Assembly (NCBI RefSeq): GCF_000716675.1
Contig: NZ_JNXT01000054.1
Location: 1-62,737 of the forward strand
Reading direction: 5' to 3'
Length of the DNA: 62,737 nucleotides
Origin: Streptomyces alboflavus
GTDB taxonomy: Bacteria > Actinomycetota > Actinomycetes > Streptomycetales > Streptomycetaceae
The translations under genes and the position numbers were made by a program. Shown here one piece after another: positions 55,415 through 62,737 of the stretch. The notes under the pieces are model-generated. The model did no database searches. It had not been told where the DNA came from and was given only the letters and a program-made list of their open reading frames with translations. Numbering within the stretch: the first letter of the stretch is position 1; every line of letters starts with the position of its first letter.

Positions 55415-58400
55415 TCACTTCCCGTAGTACGCGTTGTAGATCGAGATCGTGGACTTGTTGCCCTTCTTGTCCGTGATCTTGGCGTGGAACGAGATGGCCT
55501 TGCCCTTCTCCGGGTTCTTGATCTCGACCTTGCCGCCGGTGACCTTCAGCGGGTCCCCCCAGTGCTGGCCGTAGTCGTAACTGACGTAGAAGTGCAGCGA
55601 CTTGAGGTTGGCTCCGGCCGCCGCGCCCGTGACCTTCAGCGGCACGGACTGCTTGGCGCCCGCGGGGGCCCGGCTGTCGAGGCCGACGGCCGCGCCGACG
55701 TGCACCCCGGAGACGGGCAGCTTCGTGGCGGTGGCCGTCTTCTTGGAGCGGAACGTCCAGCTGGCGTCGACCCGCGTGGAGGCCGCGGACACGGCCACCG
55801 AGCGCTTCACGGACGTCGACAGCTTGTACTCGGCGTCACCGGCGGGGACCGTGAACGGCTTGCCGCCGGTCAGCGGGTCGTCGTTGGTTCCGATCTGGGT
55901 GCCGTCGCGGGTCAGCGTCGTCTTCACCGCGGTGTAGAGCGAGCCGCCCGCGTGGGTCTTGCCGTCGGCGAACAGCGGCAGCCGGCCCGTGAGCTTGTCG
56001 CCGTCGCGCACGACGCCGTAGTCACCGCCGACGCGCGGCCCGATGACGGCCGTGTTGAACGTCTTCGTGTACGTCTTGCCCGCGGCGAACGCCTGCGGCT
56101 TGCCCAGCGTGTACGAGGCGTCGACGATCGGCCAGCCGTCGTCGCCGACACCGGCGCGCTGCTCGTACTCCAGGCTCCACTTGACCTTGTCGTCCGTGGA
56201 GACGTACAGGGTGCGGGTGCTCGGCGCCTTCTGCGGGGCGCTGAAGCCGGTGGCGCTGAAGCTGCCGGGCAGGCGGCCGAACGCGGTGGCCGTGGCCTGC
56301 TTGCCGCTGGAGGACGCGCCGAGGCCCGCCTTCACGGTGGCGAGGTCGGCTTCCTTGTACTCGCGGGTGTAGCCGGTCGCGAGCTTCTTCACGACGCCGC
56401 CGGCGACGGTGCTGTACTGCGCCTTCTCGCCCTTCGTCCAGTGCCCCTCCCACTTCTGGAGCACCGAGCCGTCGGTGACCTGCGGGCCGAGGTGGGCGGT
56501 GCGCAGCCCCGTGTACGAGTCCAGCCACCAGCCGAAGCCGTAGCCCGCGGTGCCCGCGGTGACCTCGAACGAGGGCGAGGCGAACACGGACTTCGCGGCG
56601 GACGACGGCACGCTGATGTCGACCGGCTCGGCCGTGCGGGCGTCCACCGTCAGCGTCGCGTCCTTGGTGACGTCGAGCTTCGGCTGCGCGATCCAGTCGA
56701 CGCCCTTGGTGATGTCCTCGGGGTCGACGATCACACCGGCGTCCAGGACGTAACCGCCCTTGGGCACCCGGACCGTGGCGGTCCCGGAGTCGCCGCGCAC
56801 CGGGATGAACTGCTCCTCGCCGAGCCCGGAGATGCCGACGAGCACGGTGCTGTAGTGCTTGGCGGCCTGACCGTCCCGGCCGATGTGCTTGACCGTCAGG
56901 TCGTACGACTCCACCTCGCGGTCGACCGCGGCGGCGGTGCGGACGCTCTGGCCGCCGCCGTTCGCCACGATGTACGCGGAGTAGGCGCCGTCGACCGCGC
57001 CGCCGAGTCGGGTGTCGGCCGTGAGGTCCACGGAGGCCGTGCCGCCCGCGGGGACGGTGACCTTCTTCGCGCCGAGCGTGAAGAACCCGTCGGGCGCGGG
57101 GTTGCCCTTGGGGTCGAGGGACTCGGCGGTGAGGTCGAGGGTGACCTCCTCCTTGCCGAGGTTCCGGTACGTGACCTTCTTGGTGACGGGCTTGTCGTCG
57201 GTGTGCGGCCACAGCTGGGTGCCGAAGCTGACCGACACGGGGTCGGCGATCACCGTCTGCTCGATGGCCTTGTCGACGGCGATGCGGCCCGAACCCTGCT
57301 GGAACGCCGTGTACTTGCCGCCCTTGGTGGACGCGGTGAGGGCGCCCTTGAGCTCCGGCTGCTTCCAGTCGGGGTGCTGCTGCTTGAGGAGGGCGGCGAC
57401 CGCGGCCTCCAGCGGGTCGACACCCGGGGTGTCGGGGGCGCCGAGGCTCAGGTTCACCACGTCGGCGCCCTCGGCCGCGGCCCAGTCGATGCCCGCGATG
57501 ATGCCCGAGTCGTCGCCTCCGCCGGTGTCGCCGAGGACCTTGCCGTTGAGGATCTTGGCGCCGGGCGCCACGCCCTTGTACGCGGCGTTCTTGGCGCCCG
57601 TGCCCGCCGCGATCGACGCCACGTGCGTGCCGTGCCCGACGCGGTCCTTGGTGTCCGGCGAGGGCGTGAAGTTCTTGGCGCCGACGACCTGTTCCTTGAG
57701 GTCGGGGTGGGTGGCGTCGACGCCGGTGTCCAGGACGGCGATCTTGACGCCCTTGCCGTCGTACCCGGCCTCCCACGCCTTCGGGGCGCCGATCTGCTGC
57801 ACGGACTTGTCGAGGCTGGCCTTGCGCACCCCGTCGAGCCAGACGCGGCTGATTCCGGCGGCGGTCGTGCGGGCCCCGTCCCGCTCGGCCGTCAGGGCCC
57901 GCCACAGCTCGGCGGCGTCCCGCTTGGGGGTCTGCACCGCGTCGGCGTTGAGGGTCTTCAGGGTGCGGCGGAGCTTGGTGCCGCCCGCCTCGCGCACCTC
58001 GGCCTTGGCCGCGCCGGCCGCGCCCTTGTAGGCGACGATGACCTTCAGGCCGTGCCTCTGTGCGGTGCGGTTGGCCTTCTTGCTCAGCTCGGTGACGTCG
58101 AACAGGCGTTGGTCGAGCGTGCCGTCGGCGATCAGGCGCTGGGCGTCCGCCGGTACGACGTGGATGTGGCCGTCCCGCTGGACGGTCCGCACGGGTATCC
58201 GCTCACGGCCCTTCGCGGGGTCGAACGCGATGGGGCGCCCCGAGCTGTCGAGGGTGACGCGGTCGCCGGTGAGCAGGGTGACGTGGTGGCGTACCGGCAC
58301 CCTCACCTCGTCGGCCGACGTTCCGGCCGTGTGGGTGGAGTCCGGGTCGGCCTGCGCCGGGCTGGTCATGCCCGCCGCGAGTGCCACGGCCGCGGCGGTG

Positions 58401-58468
58401 GCGACGGCGGCTACGGCCGCACGCCGCGCGGTGACTGGTCTCTTCGCTTTCTGTACTTGTCTGAGCAA
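55415..58468 (-). CDS. secreted subtilisin-like protein lacking the catalytic serine segment
   Basis: This 1017-residue paralog of the previous gene has a signal peptide (RRAAVAAVATAAAVALAAG), propeptide, catalytic Asp (VKIAVLDTGVDATHPDLKE, about residue 245) and His (VGHGTHVASIAAG, about 281). Then DPLEAAV joins directly to AALLKQQHP (plus-strand 57392-57403). About 108 residues present in the paralog, including the oxyanion Asn and the GTSMATPHVAG serine motif, are missing, in frame. The C-terminal beta domains (about 600 residues) are intact, ending YYGK. It should be inactive as a protease but could still fold and bind. The start is TTG. Confidence 0.9.
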   Translation of the reverse strand: MLRQVQKAKRPVTARRAAVAAVATAAAVALAAGMTSPAQADPDSTHTAGTSADEVRVPVRHHVTLLTGDRVTLDSSGRPIAFDPAKGRERIPVRTVQRDGHIHVVPADAQRLIADGTLDQRLFDVTELSKKANRTAQRHGLKVIVAYKGAAGAAKAEVREAGGTKLRRTLKTLNADAVQTPKRDAAELWRALTAERDGARTTAAGISRVWLDGVRKASLDKSVQQIGAPKAWEAGYDGKGVKIAVLDTGVDATHPDLKEQVVGAKNFTPSPDTKDRVGHGTHVASIAAGTGAKNAAYKGVAPGAKILNGKVLGDTGGGDDSGIIAGIDWAAAEGADVVNLSLGAPDTPGVDPLEAAVAALLKQQHPDWKQPELKGALTASTKGGKYTAFQQGSGRIAVDKAIEQTVIADPVSVSFGTQLWPHTDDKPVTKKVTYRNLGKEEVTLDLTAESLDPKGNPAPDGFFTLGAKKVTVPAGGTASVDLTADTRLGGAVDGAYSAYIVANGGGQSVRTAAAVDREVESYDLTVKHIGRDGQAAKHYSTVLVGISGLGEEQFIPVRGDSGTATVRVPKGGYVLDAGVIVDPEDITKGVDWIAQPKLDVTKDATLTVDARTAEPVDISVPSSAAKSVFASPSFEVTAGTAGYGFGWWLDSYTGLRTAHLGPQVTDGSVLQKWEGHWTKGEKAQYSTVAGGVVKKLATGYTREYKEADLATVKAGLGASSSGKQATATAFGRLPGSFSATGFSAPQKAPSTRTLYVSTDDKVKWSLEYEQRAGVGDDGWPIVDASYTLGKPQAFAAGKTYTKTFNTAVIGPRVGGDYGVVRDGDKLTGRLPLFADGKTHAGGSLYTAVKTTLTRDGTQIGTNDDPLTGGKPFTVPAGDAEYKLSTSVKRSVAVSAASTRVDASWTFRSKKTATATKLPVSGVHVGAAVGLDSRAPAGAKQSVPLKVTGAAAGANLKSLHFYVSYDYGQHWGDPLKVTGGKVEIKNPEKGKAISFHAKITDKKGNKSTISIYNAYYGK

Positions 58469-58606
58469 GTTTCCCCCTCAAGGTGAAAGCACTGAGTCAC
58501 GCAGTATGTCGAGGGGGACGATATCTGCTCAACTATGAGGCAGAAGTGCTTAGTTGGTGTTGTTGGCCGGTTCAACATGGTGCCGCGACACCGCGGACAC
58601 GACGAT

Positions 58607-58633
58607 GGCCCGCACCCCGGTGGGGTGCGGGCC
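58607..58633 (-). terminator. terminator of the L,D-transpeptidase gene
   Basis: GGCCCGCACCCC (58607-58618) pairs with GGGGTGCGGGCC (58622-58633) around a three-base loop, 30 bases beyond the transpeptidase stop. Confidence 0.8.
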
Positions 58634-58662
58634 ACTGCGCGTGGGAGTCAGGGGTGCGCCGG

Positions 58663-59913
58663 TCAGACGGCGGAGCCCGCCTTCCACTGCGCCCAGCTCA
58701 TGTTCCAGCCGTTGAGGCCGTTGTCCGGAGCGATCGTCTTGTCGCCGGTGTTGCGGACGTCCACGACGTCACCGGTGATCGAGTTGTTGAAGAACCAGGC
58801 ACCGGGCTTCGACTTGTCGCCCGCGCCCTTCGCGTCCTGCAGACCGATGCAGCCGTGGCTGGTGTTCGCGTTGCCGAAGATCGACGGCGAGCCCCAGTAG
58901 TTGCCGTGGATGAAGGTGCCGGAGGAGGACAGGCGCATGGCGTGCGGCACGTCCTTGATGTCGTACTCGCCCTTGCCGTCGTTGTCCGTGAAGCCGACGG
59001 TGGCGCCGTTCATCCGGGTCTCCTTGAACTTCTCGGAGATCACCATCTTGCCGTTGTACGTCTTGTTCTCCGGCGAGCCCGCGGAGATCGGGATGGTCTT
59101 GACGACCTTGCCGTCGCGCATGATCTTCATCTGCTTGGTCTTGGCGTCGACGACCGAGACCTGGTTGCGGCCGATCTTGAAGGTGACGGTCTTCTGCTGG
59201 ACGCCGTAGACACCCTCCGCGCCCTCGACGCCGTCGAGGTTCAGCTTCAGGGTGACCGTGGAGTTGCCCTTCCAGTAGCCCTGGGGGCGGAAGTCCAGGC
59301 GGTTCCCGCCGAACCAGTGGCCGACGACCTCCTGGCCACTGCTGGAGGACACCTGGATCTTGGACTGCACGGACTTCTTGTTCGTGATCGCCTTGTCGAA
59401 GTTGATCGACACCGGCATGCCGACGCCGACCGTCGAGCCGTCCTCCGGCGTGAAGCTGCCGATGAAGCTGTTGGCCTTCGAGACGGTGGTGAACGAGGAG
59501 TTCTCGTGCGCCTTGCGACCCTCGGAGTCCTTCGCCGTCACCGCGATCTTGTAGGTGGTGGCGCGCTCCAGCTGGCCGCTGGGCTTCCAGCTCTTCTTGT
59601 CCGCGGATATGTCGCCCTCGACCGCGGCGCCGCCCTCCGCCTTCATGACGACACTCGTGAGCGTGCCCTCGCTCACGGTGACCTTGGCGTCCTTGTTGAT
59701 GCCCGTGTTGTCGGAGCCGTTCTTCGGCGCGATCTCGATCTTGGCTTCCGAGGTCTTCTCGGCCGCCGCCTCGTCGACCTGGTTCTGCGACTTCTTGCCG
59801 CTGCCCGAACTGTCCTTGTCGCCGCCGTCGTCGCTACAGGCGGAGAGCACAAGCACCCCGCCGACCAGGGCGGACACGGCCATCAGACCCCTGCGCCGCT
59901 TACTGTCCGTCAT
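58663..59913 (-). CDS. lipoprotein L,D-transpeptidase (YkuD)
   Basis: This 416-residue cell-wall enzyme makes 3-3 cross-links in peptidoglycan. It has a lipobox (LVGGVLVLSACSDD), two Ig-like domains (about 55-260, for example VGMPVSINFDKAITNKKSVQSKIQV) and a YkuD domain with catalytic Cys in NTSHGCIGLQ (about residue 354) and His in FIHGNYWG. The layout matches the Ldt(Mt2) type of actinobacteria. The ATG at 59913 is preferred since GGAGAAG lies just upstream; an ATG at 59928 is the alternative and would add five residues. Confidence 0.94.
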   Translation of the reverse strand: MTDSKRRRGLMAVSALVGGVLVLSACSDDGGDKDSSGSGKKSQNQVDEAAAEKTSEAKIEIAPKNGSDNTGINKDAKVTVSEGTLTSVVMKAEGGAAVEGDISADKKSWKPSGQLERATTYKIAVTAKDSEGRKAHENSSFTTVSKANSFIGSFTPEDGSTVGVGMPVSINFDKAITNKKSVQSKIQVSSSSGQEVVGHWFGGNRLDFRPQGYWKGNSTVTLKLNLDGVEGAEGVYGVQQKTVTFKIGRNQVSVVDAKTKQMKIMRDGKVVKTIPISAGSPENKTYNGKMVISEKFKETRMNGATVGFTDNDGKGEYDIKDVPHAMRLSSSGTFIHGNYWGSPSIFGNANTSHGCIGLQDAKGAGDKSKPGAWFFNNSITGDVVDVRNTGDKTIAPDNGLNGWNMSWAQWKAGSAV

Positions 59914-60074
59914 TACACGCTTCTCCATCGTCGCCGAATCCCCAAGACCCCGCGGGTCCCCCCGTAACCCCGCCTAACGCCTTGCCCGGTGCATCCCGTT
60001 CCATTTCTGCCGAAGATGTGGTGAACGCCACGTCGGCGGTGCGGCCGGGACAGCCGTGCGTTCAGGAGACGACT

Positions 60075-60106
60075 GAGCCCCGGGCGGCGGTTGCCGCCCG
60101 GGGCTC
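60075..60106 (-). terminator. terminator downstream of 60152 gene
   Basis: GAGCCCCGGGCGGC (60075-60088) pairs perfectly over 14 bp with GCCGCCCGGGGCTC (60093-60106), four-base loop. It follows the minus-strand gene ending at 60152. Confidence 0.82.
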
Positions 60107-60151
60107 CCCATTTCAGAAAGCGCTTCCCGGGGCGCTGCTCGCCCGCCGCGG

Positions 60152-60487
60152 CTACGGCTCGTCGCCGTCCTCGGCGTCATCATGCTCGTCCGGGTCCCAT
60201 TCCGGCGAATCGGGGTCGTAGTCGATCACCTCGCTGCTCCAGGAGGCCTGGGTCAGCTCCACGCCGGGGATGTTCCCGACGAGGTCGACGGGGTCCACGA
60301 GGTAGGCGAGCGCCTCCGCGTCGTCCTCCTTCACCGTGGCCTGGGCGTGCGCCCGCTCGTCGTCCGGCATGTACGTGTCCTGGGCGATGCGCCCGAGGGC
60401 GGTGGAGCGCAGGTCCTCGGGTCCGTCGACCTCGACCACCAATTCGACGCGCAGTCGCACAAAGCGTGATGTCTCGTCCGTACTCAT
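60152..60487 (-). CDS. conserved hypothetical protein (111 aa)
   Basis: This 111-residue protein begins MSTDETSRFVRLRVELVVEVDGPEDLRSTALGRI and ends in a very acidic tail (DPDEHDDAEDGDEP). A central segment holds EDDAEALAYLVDPVDLVGNIPGVELTQASWSSEVIDYDPD. It has an alpha/beta look, no Cys, and no membrane span. It is conserved in Streptomyces without assigned function, to my recollection. The ATG at 60487 is the natural start; the frame is open further upstream. Confidence 0.8.
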   Translation of the reverse strand: MSTDETSRFVRLRVELVVEVDGPEDLRSTALGRIAQDTYMPDDERAHAQATVKEDDAEALAYLVDPVDLVGNIPGVELTQASWSSEVIDYDPDSPEWDPDEHDDAEDGDEP

Positions 60488-60598
60488 ACGCCGGAGCGTA
60501 CGGCCCGGGACCGGCGCGGCTTTCCCGCGACCCGCGCCTTTCACTAGCATCGCCCCAGACGGCCAATTCGCCAGCTCCACAAGGGGGATCCGTTTCCC

Positions 60599-60883
60599 GT
60601 GATCGCACGTCGACCGCTGCTGACCGCAGCCGCAGCCGGGGCCCTGCTCGGCGCCCTGTGGTTCGTCCCCTCCGCGAAGGCGACCGCGTCACCGGGCTCG
60701 CCCGGCGACATCGCGCGCCACTCGGCGAACTCGACGCACGAGACAGCCCACGCCGACGGCCGCCTCGCCGACTCCGGCGGCATCGACACGACTCCGTACG
60801 TGGCCGGCGGCACCGCGTTCCTGGGCCTGGGTGCGGGGTTCGTCCTGTACTCGGTGCGCAGGGAGCGGGCGGAGACGTACTGA
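60599..60883 (+). CDS. small secreted/membrane protein (94 aa)
   Basis: This 94-residue protein begins at a GTG with an N-terminal hydrophobic signal (RRPLLTAAAAGALLGALWFVPSA) and ends with a second hydrophobic span (GGTAFLGLGAGFVLYSVRRERAETY), so it is membrane-attached at its C-terminus with a short outside middle rich in Ser, His, Asp and Thr. The positive residues after the last span fit a cytosolic tail. The role is unknown. A very strong hairpin follows, shared with hutH. Confidence 0.78.
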   Translation: MIARRPLLTAAAAGALLGALWFVPSAKATASPGSPGDIARHSANSTHETAHADGRLADSGGIDTTPYVAGGTAFLGLGAGFVLYSVRRERAETY

Positions 60884-60925
60884 GCGCTCGCCGGGCCTGA
60901 CCGCTCTCCGTGCGGCCCGTACGCA

Positions 60926-60965
60926 CGTGGCCCCGGCTCCGGTTTCGTCCGGAGCCGGGGCCACG
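60926..60965. terminator. bidirectional terminator between 60599 gene and hutH
   Basis: A 17-bp perfect stem, CGTGGCCCCGGCTCCGG (60926-60942) with CCGGAGCCGGGGCCACG (60949-60965), and a six-base loop TTTCGT. It serves both convergent genes. Confidence 0.88.
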
Positions 60966-60989
60966 CGTCGTACTCGCGTCGTACCGAGG

Positions 60990-62534
60990 TCAGGCCAGCG
61001 GTCCCGTGACCTGCTCCACGGCCGCGACGAGCCGGCCCTCGCGGACGAAGGTGTCGGCGGCCGCCAGGTCCGGGGCCAGATAGCGGTCGGGCCCGGGGCC
61101 CTCGACGCCCGCCTTGCGGACGGCGTCGATGGCGGCACGGCTCGCGGGGGCCGGGGTCAGGCCGGTGCGCAGTTCGATGGCGCGGGTGGCGGCGTACAGC
61201 TCCACGGCGATGATCCGGTTGAGGTTGCCGACGGCCGTGCGCAGCTTGCGCGCGGCCGACCAGCCCATGGAGACGTGGTCCTCCTGCATCGCCGAGGACG
61301 GGATGGAGTCGGCGGAGGCCGGGACGGCGAGCCGCTTCATCTCGCTCACCAGGGCCGCCTGCGTGTACTGGGCGATCATCAGGCCCGAGTCGACGCCCGC
61401 GTCGTCCGCGAGGAACGGCGGCAGGCCGTGGCTGCGGTTCTTGTCGAGCAGCCGGTCGGTGCGGCGCTCGGCGATCGAGCCGAGGTCGGCGGCGGCGATG
61501 GCGAGGAAGTCCAGGACGTACGCCACGGGGGCGCCGTGGAAGTTGCCGTTGGACTCGACGCGGCCGTCGGGCAGCACCACGGGGTTGTCGACGGCCGACG
61601 CCAACTCGCGCTCGGCGACCGTACGGGCGTGCGCGAGGGTGTCCCGGCCCGCGCCCGCGACCTGCGGGGCGCAGCGCACCGAGTACGCGTCCTGCACGCG
61701 GGGCGCGTCGTCCTGGTGATGGCCCGTCAGGCCCGAACCGGCGAGGACGGCCAGCATGTTGGCGGCCGAGGCGGACTGGCCCGGGTGCGGGCGGATGGCG
61801 TGCAGCTCGGGCGCGAGGACCTTGTCGGTGCCGAGCAGCGCCTCCAGGCTGAGGGCGGCGGTGACATCCGCGGACTTGTACAGCGTGTCAAGGTCGGCGA
61901 GGGCCATGACCAGCATGCCGAGCATGCCGTCGGTGCCGTTGAGGAGGGCGAGGCCTTCCTTCTCGCGCAGTTCGACGGGGGCGATGCCGTGCGCGGCGAG
62001 CAGTTCGCCCGCGGGCTTCAGCTCTCCGTCCGGGCCCTCGGCCTCGCCCTCGCCCATCAGGGTCAGGGCGCAGTGGCTGAGCGGGGCGAGGTCGCCGGAG
62101 CAGCCGAGGGAGCCGTACTCGTGGACGACCGGGGTGATGCCGGCGTTCAGGATGTCGGCCATGGTCCGCGCGACCTCGGGGCGGACGCCGGTGTGGCCCG
62201 AGCAGACCGTCTTCAGGCGCAGGAACATCAGGGCGCGCACGACCTCGCGCTCCACCCGCGGGCCCATGCCGGCCGCGTGCGAGCGGACGATGTTGCGCTG
62301 CAGCTGGGCGCGGAGGTCCGGGCCGATGTGGCGGGTGGCGAGCGCGCCGAAGCCGGTGCTGACGCCGTAGACGGGGTCCGGCTTGGCCGCGAGGGCGTCC
62401 ACGATCTCGCGGGCCGCGGCGAGGGCGGTGACGGCGTCCTCGCCGAGTTCGACGCGAGCGTTGTGTCGTGCGACGGCGACGACGTCCTCTGCGGTTGTGC
62501 CGGTGGTTCCCAGCACCACGGTCTGCATATCCAT
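60990..62534 (-). CDS. hutH: histidine ammonia-lyase
   Basis: This 514-residue enzyme converts histidine to urocanate and ammonia, the first step of histidine use. The self-formed MIO electrophile arises from EYGSLGCSGDLAPLSHCAL (about residues 143-160). Here the triad is Cys-Ser-Gly where most family members have Ala-Ser-Gly, a form I recall from Streptomyces. Other hallmarks are YGVSTGFGALA (about residue 55), and later QDAYSVRCAPQVAGA and NPVVLPDG. The ATG is at 62534. The family length is normal. Confidence 0.95.
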   Translation of the reverse strand: MDMQTVVLGTTGTTAEDVVAVARHNARVELGEDAVTALAAAREIVDALAAKPDPVYGVSTGFGALATRHIGPDLRAQLQRNIVRSHAAGMGPRVEREVVRALMFLRLKTVCSGHTGVRPEVARTMADILNAGITPVVHEYGSLGCSGDLAPLSHCALTLMGEGEAEGPDGELKPAGELLAAHGIAPVELREKEGLALLNGTDGMLGMLVMALADLDTLYKSADVTAALSLEALLGTDKVLAPELHAIRPHPGQSASAANMLAVLAGSGLTGHHQDDAPRVQDAYSVRCAPQVAGAGRDTLAHARTVAERELASAVDNPVVLPDGRVESNGNFHGAPVAYVLDFLAIAAADLGSIAERRTDRLLDKNRSHGLPPFLADDAGVDSGLMIAQYTQAALVSEMKRLAVPASADSIPSSAMQEDHVSMGWSAARKLRTAVGNLNRIIAVELYAATRAIELRTGLTPAPASRAAIDAVRKAGVEGPGPDRYLAPDLAAADTFVREGRLVAAVEQVTGPLA

Positions 62535-62737
62535 ATTCAGGGAGCCTACGCACTGAATCGCCTCGTGTCACGAGTCCGTCTGCCCTCGGTTGCCCCGCCG
62601 CTCCGCGCCGGGGGTTCCCCCACCCGCCCGCCCGTTTCCAGCCCGCCGCGGGCTTCTGGCCGCCTGTGCCAGGTGCGGTTGTTCGGCGACTGCGGGCCGC
62701 CAGTCGCTTCGCCGCTTCGCGGCGGGGATTCCCCGCC
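62535..62737. other. upstream region of hutH, no gene seen
   Basis: About 200 bases with GC-rich inverted segments near the window edge (CGCTTCGCCGCTTCGCGGCGGGG). The hutH promoter should lie just upstream of 62534, but I see no clear -10/-35 pair. Confidence 0.4.

Noticed and set aside
53271..58486. Very long plus-strand open frames (710 and 1000 codons) over the two subtilase genes
   Set aside because: They are mirror frames of the minus-strand proteases. Only the minus strand shows signal peptides, the catalytic motifs and a natural ending, and the plus-strand translations are low-complexity Gly/Ala/Arg/Asp.
1..62737. CRISPR arrays, rRNA or tRNA genes, insertion sequences
   Set aside because: No regularly spaced direct repeats of CRISPR length, no cloverleaf with a TTCGANTC arm and no transposase motif were recognised by eye.

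Overview
This is a high-GC actinobacterial window that reads as a Streptomyces chromosome. The codons are GC-rich, GTG and TTG starts are common, and the right half carries familiar Streptomyces housekeeping genes: mca, greA, ilvA, a cystathionine gamma-synthase gene, msrA and hutH.

Positions 1 to about 32.9 kb are the late half of an integrated siphovirus. The order is canonical: HNH endonuclease, small and large terminase, then one very long gene fusing portal, MuF head-morphogenesis and ClpP-type prohead-protease domains to a repeated acidic/proline-rich tail. Next come the HK97-type major capsid gene, small head genes, head-tail connectors and tail-tube proteins. A gpG/gpGT pair follows, joined by a canonical -1 slippery heptamer (CCCTTTG, 18086-18092). 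Then come the tape measure, a large modular tail-tip protein, an amidase endolysin, a holin and membrane/collagen-like proteins. No integrase or early region is visible, so they should lie to the left of the window. A cargo segment (NUDIX hydrolase, two XRE regulators and two small genes, with clear operator-like palindromes) closes the prophage before the host gene cluster at 32.94 kb.

The most remarkable object is in the portal-MuF-protease gene. A 402-residue class 1 intein (5506-6711) interrupts the conserved MuF motif NT|CTPC. The intein has splicing blocks at both ends but no recognisable endonuclease in its own frame. The opposite strand of the same DNA (5629-6582) encodes a 317-residue protein with five paired-cysteine zinc modules and a VSR-like/DUF559 nuclease core (EADGDYWH). 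The two reading frames are codon-aligned, and the antisense gene even covers intein block B. This looks like an intein whose homing endonuclease is carried as an antisense nested gene.

From 32.94 kb rightward the DNA is host chromosome: mca with a small membrane gene, a DUF4307 protein, greA, two tandem small secreted proteins, a LuxR-type regulator, a DrrAB-like ABC exporter, ilvA, a MarR regulator, a sigma-like gene pair, cystathionine gamma-synthase, msrA and an alpha/beta hydrolase. Further right are a VOC protein, an alcohol dehydrogenase with a divergent MmyB-type regulator, a Uma2 protein, an HxlR regulator with an ABM-globin fusion, and two tandem secreted subtilases. The second subtilase has lost its catalytic serine segment by an in-frame deletion. 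A lipoprotein L,D-transpeptidase, two small proteins and hutH complete the window. Several strong rho-independent-type hairpins separate the host units.
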